Assembly (NCBI GenBank): GCA_017643365.1
Contig: JAEPNO010000007.1
Span: 1 to 64,000, forward strand
Direction of reading: 5' to 3'
Source: Balneolaceae bacterium
GTDB lineage: Bacteria; Bacteroidota; Rhodothermia; Balneolales; Balneolaceae
Length of the DNA stretch: 64,000 nt
The position numbers and the translations under genes are program-made. The notes beneath the pieces were generated by a model. The model saw nothing but the letters and a program-made list of their open reading frames with translations. It ran no database searches and had not been told where the DNA came from. Positions within the stretch are counted from its first letter, which is position 1. Each line of letters starts with the position of its first letter. This document shows, piece by piece, positions 10,104-18,907 of this stretch.

Positions 10104-11150
10104 ATGAGTCATAAGTCGATATTCAGGTATTGTCTGATCCCCTCTTGGATGCTTCTGTTGATTGTATTTAACAGTTGTGGAAGTTCGTCAAAAACGCCCA
10201 AAACACTACCGGATTGGGTTTCTGATCCATCTTCTTCTTTCAGTGATCGCCAATATTTAATGGCTGTTGGCAGTGGCGATACTTATAACGAAGCCCGGTC
10301 GGATGCCATGCTTTCGTTAGCACAGATATTTAAAGCCAGTATCGATGGAACTCAAAATTTGTATTCGGATGTACTGGAAGTCTCAAAAACCAATGAGGAT
10401 TTTACTTCTAAACAAACCATTCGTCTTATCAACGAAATAGAGATTGGTACCAATGAAGAACTTCAAAACGCCGAAGTTTTAACTTCTGATACCGGAAAAG
10501 ACGGTGTGTATTATGTGCTGGCAGGTTTTAACCGATCTGAAACCGCAGATTTATATCAAAGTGAACTCAGTAATAATTACGAGCGTATTGACCGGAACAA
10601 ACTGGAATTAGAAAAAACCCGGGATCAATTTTATAAGCTTAGATTTCTAAAAGAGAATCTGTTACTTGTCCGCATCAACAAGCGGCTTTCATCGATGCTT
10701 GAGATTATCCAACCAGGTTCCGGAACAAGTGCATTATCACAGGAAGTATTAATCGAAACGCGAAATGCATTCAATTTGCATCAACAAACTATGCCTGTTC
10801 AAATTAATGGACTAACAGAATATGAGAACATTCACAATGCGCTGGCAGATGCTTTTTTAACCGAGGGTTTTTATCTGGGAACACAGAATGCAGTGTTATT
10901 GGTAGATGCTAACTACACTGCAGAAGAAACCGACATAAACAGAAATGATGCTGATTTTGTACGTTGGGAATTACATATACAAATTTCACGACCAGATACC
11001 GATCAAACCTATACCGCTTTTTCGGTATTCGGACGAGAAGGCGCATTGAATATTCAAAATGCTTACCAAAGAGCATCTAAAGCTGCTGTCGAACAAATCG
11101 AAGGCAAATTCCGACAATATTTTTCATCAGAATTTTTATCAAACAATTAA
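10104..11150 (+). CDS. LPP20-family lipoprotein
   Basis: A 348-aa lipoprotein (lipobox FNSC) followed by LPDWVSDP and a YLMAVGSGDTYNEARSDAMLSLAQIF segment. That segment is the hallmark of the LPP20/COG3018 fold, in which a repeated A-rich helix packs on a sheet. A central coiled region (NKLELEKTRDQFYKLR) and a C-terminal domain complete it. ATG 10104 is one base after the upstream stop; an in-frame codon at 10080 would overlap the upstream gene. Encoded between the COG3014-like and LpoB-like genes, it is likely part of the same envelope complex. Biochemical function is unknown. Confidence 0.75.
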   Translation: MSHKSIFRYCLIPSWMLLLIVFNSCGSSSKTPKTLPDWVSDPSSSFSDRQYLMAVGSGDTYNEARSDAMLSLAQIFKASIDGTQNLYSDVLEVSKTNEDFTSKQTIRLINEIEIGTNEELQNAEVLTSDTGKDGVYYVLAGFNRSETADLYQSELSNNYERIDRNKLELEKTRDQFYKLRFLKENLLLVRINKRLSSMLEIIQPGSGTSALSQEVLIETRNAFNLHQQTMPVQINGLTEYENIHNALADAFLTEGFYLGTQNAVLLVDANYTAEETDINRNDADFVRWELHIQISRPDTDQTYTAFSVFGREGALNIQNAYQRASKAAVEQIEGKFRQYFSSEFLSNN

Positions 11151-11153
11151 GCC

Positions 11154-11762
11154 ATGAAAAAAACTAATCTATTAATTTTACTACTAGTAGCGAGCTTAGT
11201 TGCTTGCTCCCCCTCTAAAAAAGTTACCCGTGTTTCTGCCGATACACAAACCGATTTGTCCGGCCGATGGAATGATACCGACGCACGTCTGGTAGCTGAA
11301 GAAATGATCGACGACGCCCTTTCAAAACCATGGTATCAAAATTTCCGTCAGGCCAATTCAGAAGTACCGGTTGCAATGGTTGGTAGAGTACGAAACGAAA
11401 CGATGGAACACATCGACACTGAAGTGTTTACCAAAGAACTTGAACGTGCCTTTGTTAATTCAGGAATGGTAGATGTTGTAGCTGGAATTAATGAAGCTGA
11501 GCAATTGCGCCAGGTTCGAACCGATCAGCAACGATATGCTTCAATTGAATCAGCAGCGGCCATGGGCAAAGAACTTGGAGCCGATTATCTGATTATTGGT
11601 AATATCAGCTCAATACTGGATGAGACAGATAATGGTCGGGAAGCCGCTATTTTTTATACTGTTAATCTTGAAATGGTTGATGTGGAAACCAGCCGTAAAG
11701 TTTGGATAGGTAATAAAAAGATCAAAAAGATTATTGAACGACGTCGATTCAGAGGCCGTTAA
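11154..11762 (+). CDS. lpoB: LpoB-like penicillin-binding-protein activator
   Basis: A 202-aa lipoprotein (lipobox LVAC) with the LpoB pattern: DLSGRWNDTDARLVAEEMIDD, PVAMVGRVRNETMEHIDT, then a FTKELERAFVNSGMVDVV helix and a YLIIGNISSI strand. In gamma-proteobacteria LpoB reaches through the peptidoglycan to activate PBP1b; in this phylum that activity is only inferred. It ends in a basic tail (KKIIERRRFRGR). It is last of the closely spaced lipoprotein trio, with the FAD oxidoreductase 52 bp downstream possibly on the same transcript. Confidence 0.8.
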   Translation: MKKTNLLILLLVASLVACSPSKKVTRVSADTQTDLSGRWNDTDARLVAEEMIDDALSKPWYQNFRQANSEVPVAMVGRVRNETMEHIDTEVFTKELERAFVNSGMVDVVAGINEAEQLRQVRTDQQRYASIESAAAMGKELGADYLIIGNISSILDETDNGREAAIFYTVNLEMVDVETSRKVWIGNKKIKKIIERRRFRGR

Positions 11763-11814
11763 GCAATAAATCAGAACATCCATTTTTACCGGAAAAACTA
11801 CTATCCAAAACACA

Positions 11815-12894
11815 TTGAGAAAACCATACGATGCCTGCATTCTTGGTGCAGGTTTAGCCGGAATGCATACTGCTTTAGAATTGCAGGAAGCCGGATTGTC
11901 GGTTTGCGTGGTAGACCCTAAATCGATTGCAGGTGGTGCCTCAGGAACTCCTGTAGGGCTGGCAAATCCCGCTACAGGGCGATTTGCAAACCGAAGCTGG
12001 GAAGCAGAGCAATGTTTAACGATTTTAAACTCCAGACTCGAACAACTTTCAAAATCTACCGGAAAGGAATTCTACCGAAAATCCGGTGTACTTCGTCCTG
12101 CACTTTCCATAAAGATCGCCAATAGGATGCAGGAAAATGTGACCCATAATGATTGGTTGCCCGGAATGGTGGAATGGAAATCCAGTTCAGATATCGAAAA
12201 GATGCATCCCGGTTTGACATGTGTTGAGGGCGGCGTTTGGATACCTGTTGGGTTAACTGTTCATATTCCTGAGTATATAACTGCGATGCATTCGTATCTC
12301 GAGACTAAAGATGTAGATTTCAAAACAGGACTGGACTATCAACTCGAAGAAACTGAACACTGGAAGATCACAACCAATAAAGAATCCTTTACAGCAACAA
12401 AGCTCATAGTTTGTGCGGGCATCTATTCCAAAAGCCTTATCATTACTAAGAACCTCCCCTTTCATGCCGTAAAAGGGCAAACTGCGCAACTCAGATCAAA
12501 TTCTACTCTTAACTTCGATCACGCCGTAAGTGCCCAGGGTTATTTTAGCAAAATAAACTCGAATGAGTTCATATTAGGATCAACTTATGAGCACAATTTC
12601 GAGCATGAAAAGCCCGATCAAAAAGGAAAACAATACATGCTGAAACGATTTAGAAATGTTCAACCTGATTTGGCTGATCATTCTGAGGTTATTTCACAAT
12701 GGGCCGGTGTTCGTGCTTCTACTCCCGATCGTAAACCTGTAATCGGAGCAATACCCGGCTACAAAAACGCATTTGTATTTGCCGGCTTAGGTTCAAAAGG
12801 CTTGCTCTACTCTGCTTATGGGGCTCGTATTTTGAAAGAATATTTGTTGGATAATGCACCTGTTCCTGAAGCTCTTTCAATCACTCGATTTTAG
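11815..12894 (+). CDS. FAD-dependent oxidoreductase (DAO family)
   Basis: A 359-aa DAO-fold flavoenzyme that starts with a TTG codon. The FAD motif GAGLAGMHTALELQEAG is close to the N-terminus, SGTPVGLANPATGRFANRSW follows, and WAGVRASTPDRKPVIGAIP plus GLGSKGLLYSAYGA close the FAD site. This arrangement resembles the oxidoreductase half of MnmC and glycine-oxidase-type enzymes. An MnmC-like role in tRNA wobble-uridine modification is possible but the methyltransferase half is absent. The substrate cannot be stated. It lies 52 bp after the lpoB-like gene and ends at a bidirectional terminator. Confidence 0.75.
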   Translation: MRKPYDACILGAGLAGMHTALELQEAGLSVCVVDPKSIAGGASGTPVGLANPATGRFANRSWEAEQCLTILNSRLEQLSKSTGKEFYRKSGVLRPALSIKIANRMQENVTHNDWLPGMVEWKSSSDIEKMHPGLTCVEGGVWIPVGLTVHIPEYITAMHSYLETKDVDFKTGLDYQLEETEHWKITTNKESFTATKLIVCAGIYSKSLIITKNLPFHAVKGQTAQLRSNSTLNFDHAVSAQGYFSKINSNEFILGSTYEHNFEHEKPDQKGKQYMLKRFRNVQPDLADHSEVISQWAGVRASTPDRKPVIGAIPGYKNAFVFAGLGSKGLLYSAYGARILKEYLLDNAPVPEALSITRF

Positions 12895-12900
12895 GCATAA

Positions 12901-12936
12901 AAAAACCCTGAGTTATTGCTAACACAGGGTTTAGAA
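12901..12936. terminator. Bidirectional terminator
   Basis: Arms AAACCCTG (12903-12910) and CAGGGTTT (12925-12932) are perfect. An A run precedes and a TTTAGAAAATT tail follows. It sits between two convergent operons and can serve both. Confidence 0.8.
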
Positions 12937-12955
12937 AATTAGGTATCTAGGCGAT

Positions 12956-14470
12956 CTAGAATCTTAGTACTAAACCACTCCATGCTAATGCCAACGATGT
13001 ACCTTTGTCGGCATCGCTGCTTACAGTAGAAGCACCTACGGTAAATTCAAGGAACCGGAAATCAACACCGATACCTGCAGAATAAGCCGCTGAATAATCT
13101 CCACCTCTGCGTGTTCCAAAACGAATCGGAATAAAGTTTAACAGACGATATTCTGCACCTAATGTCACGTAACTGATTTCAGTATTATTTCCGAAATCGT
13201 TAAATCCAATTCCATAATCTGCGGTAGCAGTAAGTTTACCGAGCGTTAACGATGCACCGAAGTTATACATACCGGGTAGATCGTACTTGCGTTCTGGAGC
13301 GTCATCAGCTTCGAAACCACCATATACATCATTTTGCAGACTATCAGATAGGGTGTCGAAATAATCGCCAAAAGAATCATCGCCAATGTCGCCATCAAAT
13401 GTGAAGATCGAATTTGCATTGATTTCTTTCGGGTTTTCTTTAAAGGATACGCTTCCTAAATCAGTAGCAGACATACTTACACGAAGTACTTGTCGCTTGC
13501 CTAAGAAACCAAGTGCTGGTAGCGATACATCAAGCTCGGCAGTGATACCGAGGTCAAGACCAAAACCTGTTCCTAACGTACCAATATCAGAACCATCGTA
13601 ATCTACATAATCACCAAACTTTGCGTTCGAATCGGTTTGGCGTGCACGACTGTAATCCGACATTTGTGTAGCCAAATCGCCATAAACAAACATTGAATAA
13701 TTGAAGTCGTGGGTGATAACTCCCGGTCCGTTTTGATCCGCTCCGGAAACTTGTAAGGTTGAGTTGAAATCAAGCTCGGTTGATTGTAAACCTATGATGT
13801 ACTTTGGCGCAGCACCTGCATAAATGTTAATTCCATTTATGAATGGAAGCTTTTCGATTAATCCTGTTAAAGGAATAGGTAATTCCATAGCAAAACCAAC
13901 TGAAACTTCGGTATAAGAAAGTACCGTATTTGAGAAATCAACTGGAACCGGACTTGCAAATTGATCTGAATCAAGCCCATAGAAAGCTAGTTCCATAAAT
14001 CCTTTGTTCACGTCAAATTCTTCGATGGTACGAATTCTTGTTGCTAAACTGAATGCGGTATTCTTGCCACGATTTGAAAAACCAAATGGAACAAGATTTA
14101 GTCCAACTACCACATTTCGCGTATTAGAAACGTCAGAACCAAACCAAGCATTTAACATGTCGGTTCGTGTTTGACCTTCAAGAATTAATCCTTTTGTGAA
14201 ATAGGTATCATATACATTTTGGTTCAGTAATGTACCACCGGCACGAAGCCCTAATCCACCCATTAAACCAACAGTGCGTTTAGGTTTACGACCGGTATTA
14301 TTCACCATCAGGTTTGCAGGGTTTATGAAATTGGCATGATAGCCATCAACATAAGCGGTTCCACCGCCCCCCATTCCAATAGTAGCCGAGTTAAAGTGCC
14401 TGCCTTGAGCTACAACGGAAGCAGCTGAAAGCGCCAGAAATACAGTAAATATAATTTTTAGCTTTTTCAT
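12956..14470 (-). CDS. DUF5723-like outer-membrane beta-barrel protein
   Basis: A 504-aa exported protein with signal peptide (MKKLKIIFTVFLALSAASVVAQ) and the opening NSATIGMGGGGTAYVDGYHA, followed by FINPANLM. This is the pattern of FadL-like/DUF5723 barrels in Bacteroidota-group bacteria. Glycine/aromatic strands alternate to the end, which finishes in LALAWSGLVLRF with a C-terminal Phe as in outer-membrane proteins. Its start lies one base after the stop of the upstream lipoprotein gene, so they form one operon and may work together in the outer membrane. The cargo or substrate is unknown. Confidence 0.7.
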   Translation of the reverse strand: MKKLKIIFTVFLALSAASVVAQGRHFNSATIGMGGGGTAYVDGYHANFINPANLMVNNTGRKPKRTVGLMGGLGLRAGGTLLNQNVYDTYFTKGLILEGQTRTDMLNAWFGSDVSNTRNVVVGLNLVPFGFSNRGKNTAFSLATRIRTIEEFDVNKGFMELAFYGLDSDQFASPVPVDFSNTVLSYTEVSVGFAMELPIPLTGLIEKLPFINGINIYAGAAPKYIIGLQSTELDFNSTLQVSGADQNGPGVITHDFNYSMFVYGDLATQMSDYSRARQTDSNAKFGDYVDYDGSDIGTLGTGFGLDLGITAELDVSLPALGFLGKRQVLRVSMSATDLGSVSFKENPKEINANSIFTFDGDIGDDSFGDYFDTLSDSLQNDVYGGFEADDAPERKYDLPGMYNFGASLTLGKLTATADYGIGFNDFGNNTEISYVTLGAEYRLLNFIPIRFGTRRGGDYSAAYSAGIGVDFRFLEFTVGASTVSSDADKGTSLALAWSGLVLRF

Positions 14471-14471
14471 T

Positions 14472-16796
14472 TTAGTTGCCTCCTACATTAGTTCTAACAC
14501 TTGCTTTTGCACTGATACTTATGGTGATGGAATCAGTATCCCGAATTTTCACCGCTTCCTGCGAGAAAGTATCAAGTGTTGCACTGATGGCTACAGAATC
14601 GGTTCTGGATAATTGATCAAGCTGAGAATCATTCAATGCAATGATAAGCTGTCCCGGCATAGTTGATGAAACAAACCTTGTATTTGCGTCGACCTGAGCT
14701 GCCGAAAGTATTACCTGATCATCACCCGGTAATGGTACGGTTGTAATCGAGTTTCCAACATCGTCCAGAAAATCGAAGTTAAGGATGAATCCTAACGGAA
14801 GTCCGTTGTCGTAAGTAATTACCAGTTCACCGGAAGTAACATCGGTGTCGTCTCCATCTTTAGGTAAACCGTCAAGTCCCGAACCGTCCACGGTAGTTTC
14901 GTAAGATGCGCTTGCAGCACTAAAGTAAATCGGAAGATCTACTAAGATTGAAGGGTCAAACTCAAGTGGAGTTGCGATGGTAGCTTCACCATTCGACTCG
15001 TTGATTACCGATTTACCTACAAAACGAATTTCACTTGGCAGGTTATTCAAGAAATCAAGTACGTTAGTATTACTGTCGTCGAAAGTTACGGACGAGTTAA
15101 TAACTGATCCGTCCGGACTAGGATCAAGTGAAAATTTAATTAACTGATCTGAAGTCAACTGAACACCATTTGCGTAAATACCATCGATCGGATCGGTTGG
15201 TTGAACTTCTTTATCAGTACCGGCAGTACCTCTAAGGAAGATTTCCTGGCCTTCCCCATCTACACCAAGAATTGCAGCGTAAATAGTAGTTGGAACGCCG
15301 ATATTTGAAGTATAAGTAATACTCAAACTAGCTCCGGCAAATTCAATCCCGTCAATTTCGCTCGAAAGATCGTCAAGGCCATCAATTTCTGTTAATGAAA
15401 CTTCAGTTTCGTTATATGCATCAACAATATCATTGCCTGCGGTAGTGGTTCCATTAGATGGATCGTCATCACCAAGTAATACAGTTTGAGATTGAATCTC
15501 ACCAAAGGCTTCAGTCACTTTCAGGTTTGTGATTTCAACACCGGAACTAATTGCATCCAATTCTGAGATAATACGGGTTTGGTCTCCAACGGGTGCTTCT
15601 TGTGTGTTTTCAGTTAATGCAACAATATTATAGCCCACAGTATTATTGAGAGCAAATAATCTGTAACCTGCGAGATCAATTGTTTTAGCATTTGATGCTG
15701 ATGAACGAAAAATTCGATCTTCACCTACATAAGAAACAACAAGGGAATCAGCTGCAGTGTAGGGCGCTCTTCGAATTGTCGGAAATGAAATTATAAGAGT
15801 ATCGACTGTTAAATCTAAACTGTTTTGAATTGGGTCTACACTAATTATACCTGATTCAAGTTCAACATAATGATCTGGAGATGTGAATACAAACTCAGTA
15901 TCATCAAAAGTTGTAGTTTTTGTAGTAGAAAAATCTTGAGCTGTAACCGCTGCTTCTACTTCAGAGGCTGTAAGTCCGTTACCCTCAACTGAATTCACAG
16001 CCAACAAACCGGGATTTGCAGGAAAGGTAAACGCATCCCAGAAAATGGTAAGCTGAACACCAAGATTTTGGATTTTATCGCCTTCAGTAAACGAAACTGA
16101 TGCAATTTCAACAGCGCCGTCAACTAATTGATTTCCATTAGCAGTACTAAATTCTGCTACACTACCAATGCCAACTTTTGTTGTAGTATCGATAAGTTGA
16201 ACTTGAGCTACACGGAAATCGAAGCCAAGATTGTTAGTAACTTGAATATCGATAGTTCCTCTTTTAATAGTGGCACTCACAAAGAAATCGGTATTAGCAC
16301 CAATATTAATTTCAACCGGGTTAGCTGAGTTATCGCCAGCAGGAATTGGTGTACCAGCTGGAACAAAATCCGGATCGCTACCTGTAACTGCTTCGATATC
16401 TACCGAACCAAGGTCGCCATCTCCACTTGAAAAGCTTCCAATTTCTAATTCACCAACCTCAGCAGAGAAAGTACTTGGTTCAGCACTAATCTCTGGTATG
16501 GCATCGTTAAGATCGCCAAAATCGAATTCTTCGGTTCGTGAAAGTGTAATAAGTCCATCATCGATGCCACCATCAGTAACTGTGAATAGTGAATCGAAAT
16601 CGCTTTTAGTAGTATCGAGTAAAGCTTCGGGAGCTCCTTCGCCACCTCCTAAAAATTGCAGCGTTTTATTGAGCAAAAGTGGTGCTTCAACGCTTTGAGA
16701 TGTTGTAAAGTCTGGCTTTCCCGGGGTACTTATATCACAATTAGTGACTAGAACGACAGTGAAAATCCAAACTAGTAACAGCTTAAAATTACGCAT
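14472..16796 (-). CDS. Large hypothetical lipoprotein
   Basis: A 774-aa protein with a lipoprotein signal (MRNFKLLLVWIFTVVLVTNC) and an acidic, beta-rich, Thr/Asp/Ser-rich body. No known domain is recognised. Several stretches repeat the pattern of long beta-sandwich modules (SVDIEAVTGSDPDF, SLSITYTSNIG, NSSVTFDDSNTNV). The DUF5723-like barrel gene follows after one base, so the pair is likely an envelope unit, for example a surface lipoprotein and its outer-membrane partner. That pairing is inference. Confidence 0.65.
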   Translation of the reverse strand: MRNFKLLLVWIFTVVLVTNCDISTPGKPDFTTSQSVEAPLLLNKTLQFLGGGEGAPEALLDTTKSDFDSLFTVTDGGIDDGLITLSRTEEFDFGDLNDAIPEISAEPSTFSAEVGELEIGSFSSGDGDLGSVDIEAVTGSDPDFVPAGTPIPAGDNSANPVEINIGANTDFFVSATIKRGTIDIQVTNNLGFDFRVAQVQLIDTTTKVGIGSVAEFSTANGNQLVDGAVEIASVSFTEGDKIQNLGVQLTIFWDAFTFPANPGLLAVNSVEGNGLTASEVEAAVTAQDFSTTKTTTFDDTEFVFTSPDHYVELESGIISVDPIQNSLDLTVDTLIISFPTIRRAPYTAADSLVVSYVGEDRIFRSSASNAKTIDLAGYRLFALNNTVGYNIVALTENTQEAPVGDQTRIISELDAISSGVEITNLKVTEAFGEIQSQTVLLGDDDPSNGTTTAGNDIVDAYNETEVSLTEIDGLDDLSSEIDGIEFAGASLSITYTSNIGVPTTIYAAILGVDGEGQEIFLRGTAGTDKEVQPTDPIDGIYANGVQLTSDQLIKFSLDPSPDGSVINSSVTFDDSNTNVLDFLNNLPSEIRFVGKSVINESNGEATIATPLEFDPSILVDLPIYFSAASASYETTVDGSGLDGLPKDGDDTDVTSGELVITYDNGLPLGFILNFDFLDDVGNSITTVPLPGDDQVILSAAQVDANTRFVSSTMPGQLIIALNDSQLDQLSRTDSVAISATLDTFSQEAVKIRDTDSITISISAKASVRTNVGGN

Positions 16797-17247
16797 CTGT
16801 TATGTGTTTGTTGATGATTGTAGATTTGATTATTCGGCTGAACCCAATAATGAGGCACATTGAAATAAACCAGAGTTTATTAATTGTACCCTTTCTTTGA
16901 TTATAACCAACATAATGTTTCTTTAAGTAAAAGTAGAAATAATATGCCAAAATTCTACCATAGATTATAGAATTGAACGCTTTATAATATGAAGTGTTCA
17001 ATTTGTTCCATTGGATTTCTTGCAATAATAGCTATTCTATTTCTGAAGATTTTATCGAACAAGTACAAAAATATTAAGCAGTCTTAAGATCTACTTAGCC
17101 AAAGTTACACCTCAATGGTCTAATCTCCTTTTTTCGCCAATTCTTTCCTTGGTTTTACTGCTTCAACCGATCAATTAACCCGGAATAATTGCTGTCATTT
17201 GAAGTGTAGTCTTTAATTATTGAAGCATCGTAATTTGGGAACAAAAA
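16797..17247. other. AT-rich intergenic stretch
   Basis: This gap lies between the start of the large lipoprotein gene and the terminator downstream of tRNA-Ser. It should hold the promoter of the leftward lipoprotein/barrel operon. A 78-codon leftward ORF at 16789-17025 is very rich in Tyr, Lys, Ile and Phe, overlaps the lipoprotein start, and looks non-coding. I see no RNA gene in it. Confidence 0.5.
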
Positions 17248-17279
17248 AATCCTGTACACAAATTAAAGCGTACAGGATT
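17248..17279 (-). terminator. Rho-independent terminator after tRNA-Ser
   Basis: Perfect 10-bp arms AATCCTGTAC (17248-17257) and GTACAGGATT (17270-17279). On the minus strand the hairpin is followed by seven T, so it ends leftward transcription of the tonB/tRNA-Ser unit. Confidence 0.85.
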
Positions 17280-17319
17280 CCAAAATCACTATTTGTTCAC
17301 TAAACATTCTCAACAATAG

Positions 17320-17356
17320 GTTGAGCCTGCTCAACGAAGCTTTAGCGTAGTTGAGC
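17320..17356. repeat. REP-like hairpin abutting tRNA-Ser 3' end
   Basis: GCTCAAC (17329-17335) and GTTGAGC (17350-17356) form the arms around GAAGCTTTAGCGTA. A second GTTGAGC at 17320-17326 allows a rival hairpin with the same left arm. The core CGAAGCTTTAGCGTAG (17335-17350) matches the copies near 167-254. The element ends exactly where the tRNA begins. Confidence 0.6.
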
Positions 17357-17444
17357 GGAGAGGGAGGGATTCGAACCCTCGGTACCGCGTTGGCGGCACA
17401 CTCGCTTTCCAGGCGAGCCCATTCGACCGCTCTGGCACCTCTCC
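17357..17444 (-). tRNA. tRNA-Ser(GGA)
   Basis: An 88-nt class-II tRNA. The minus strand shows acceptor arms GGAGAGG (17444-17438) and CCTCTCC (17363-17357), anticodon stem CTCGC/GCGAG with loop CTGGAAA (anticodon GGA, reading UCC/UCU), a long variable arm as expected for serine, and T arm GAGGGTTCGAATCCCTC. CCA is not encoded. It lies 48 bp downstream of tonB and may be cotranscribed with it. Confidence 0.97.
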
Positions 17445-17492
17445 TATTTTGCAAGGGCGCAAAGATAGAACTAATTGCACCCCATCGCAATG

Positions 17493-18173
17493 TTAAAAGC
17501 CAATTAAAAACGCTTCTTGGATATAAGCCCCAACTTCCTCACCATCTTCGGTTGCCGGTCGGAAACGCCATTTATATGCAGCTTCCATTACATCTCGAAT
17601 TATACCATATCCTAATGTTTGCACAACTTCATATTCATCTGACTTCCCATTGTATTTTCTTATTTCTGCCACATAAGCTTCTCTAACCGTACCGTTTTTA
17701 TTAACAGTGAAGTTCACCAAAATCATAATTTTTAAATTCGCATTTAGCGCTTCGGATGATAAGGTTGGCTCTACAATTCTTGAAATTCGTGGTGGTCGAT
17801 CAGGATTTCCTGATATCCGATTCTCATCACCGGTTTGGCCGGTTGTTTCGGCGATACTCAAAGAATCGAAAGATATAAGATTATCAAATTCGGGAAACTC
17901 AATTTCATCTTCAATAACTTTATCGTTCGGCACCGGGATTGGCACTTGAGGTTTCGGAGGTGAAGCCGGAGTATTCGCTTGTTTCGTTATTACCATCTCC
18001 TCTACAAAGATATTTTCGTCTTCAGGATAGATAAATTCAGTGACATTACGTTCCTGCTGTGGCCAAAACTGAAACACCGAAATTAGCAACAACTGTGCAA
18101 CTATAATCCCTGCCATCACACGATGCTGGTAGTGTATGTCGGATAGAAAAAGTTGGGATTTGAATGGTTTCAA
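17493..18173 (-). CDS. tonB: TonB-family protein
   Basis: A 226-aa inner-membrane-anchored energy transducer. One N-terminal membrane segment lies near 20-38, followed by a Pro/Lys-rich spanning region (ASPPKPQVPIPVPNDK). The TonB C-terminal domain begins near LNANLKIMILVNFTVNKNGTV and closes with AAYKWRFRPATEDGEEV. TonB links the proton motive force to outer-membrane receptors. No ExbB/ExbD genes are nearby. The start overlaps the plsC stop by 4 bases (ATGA type), implying coupling. Confidence 0.85.
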   Translation of the reverse strand: MKPFKSQLFLSDIHYQHRVMAGIIVAQLLLISVFQFWPQQERNVTEFIYPEDENIFVEEMVITKQANTPASPPKPQVPIPVPNDKVIEDEIEFPEFDNLISFDSLSIAETTGQTGDENRISGNPDRPPRISRIVEPTLSSEALNANLKIMILVNFTVNKNGTVREAYVAEIRKYNGKSDEYEVVQTLGYGIIRDVMEAAYKWRFRPATEDGEEVGAYIQEAFLIGF

Positions 18174-18898
18174 GAATTAGTCAGCTCTTCATGCGCAGTG
18201 ATAATAACCTCCCTTGCATGATCGCGTAAAGCTGTCATAGATTCAAATGCATTGGGATCGATACTATCTAAAACTCGGAGTTTAAATTTAGCTTTAGGAT
18301 TAAAAAGCTTTGATCCAGATGCCAACGCAGAATGTGCCCCATCTATTACTATGGGTTGAAGTAAAAAACCGTGCTCTTTTGCGAGTAAAAAAGCGCCATT
18401 TTTAAATGTTTTGATCTTTCCATCCAACGATCGGGTTCCTTCAGGGAAAATCATCACAGGAACGAGATCTTTTAAAGGCTTTACTAACTTAGATAGTTTT
18501 TTTAACGCCGATTTGCTAGACCGATTGATGGTTAGATGTCCGGTTAGCCTTACCATCCACCCCATTACCGGGATGTAAGTCATGCTGTGTTTTACCACCC
18601 ATTTCATTCTCCACTTTAGCTGAAAAGCGAGTGGGATATCCATGAAGCTTTGGTGATTCGCTATAAAAATAGTGGGTTTCGAAGGATCATATTTCTCTTC
18701 ACCTTCGATATGAATCTTCCAAGTTGGTGATGGACGCATCATCATCCATGCCATTTTAGCTAGCACTCGGTTAGTGATTTTATTATACCGATCGAATGGA
18801 AAGGTAAAGATGAATAAAACCGCTATAATTATAAAAAACAATAGAAACAGTACTGAGTAATACAACCATACATAGGTACTAAATAAAAATCTAACCAT
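18170..18898 (-). CDS. plsC: 1-acyl-sn-glycerol-3-phosphate acyltransferase
   Basis: A 242-aa membrane acyltransferase that turns lysophosphatidate into phosphatidate in phospholipid synthesis. The HxxxxD catalytic motif is NHQSFMD (His82, Asp87) and the substrate-binding FPEGTRS lies at 151-157. A strongly hydrophobic N-terminal segment near 8-33 anchors it to the inner membrane. It follows murQ by 9 bp and overlaps tonB by 4 bp. Confidence 0.93.
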   Translation of the reverse strand: MVRFLFSTYVWLYYSVLFLLFFIIIAVLFIFTFPFDRYNKITNRVLAKMAWMMMRPSPTWKIHIEGEEKYDPSKPTIFIANHQSFMDIPLAFQLKWRMKWVVKHSMTYIPVMGWMVRLTGHLTINRSSKSALKKLSKLVKPLKDLVPVMIFPEGTRSLDGKIKTFKNGAFLLAKEHGFLLQPIVIDGAHSALASGSKLFNPKAKFKLRVLDSIDPNAFESMTALRDHAREVIITAHEELTNS

Positions 18899-18907
18899 AC
18901 TATTATT

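Noticed and set aside
16270-16698. 142-codon ORF antisense to the large lipoprotein gene
   Set aside because: Ser/Pro/Ala-rich mirror of an acidic gene on the other strand.
16789-17025. 78-codon leftward ORF
   Set aside because: AT-rich, overlaps the lipoprotein start, no recognisable domain and poor amino-acid balance.
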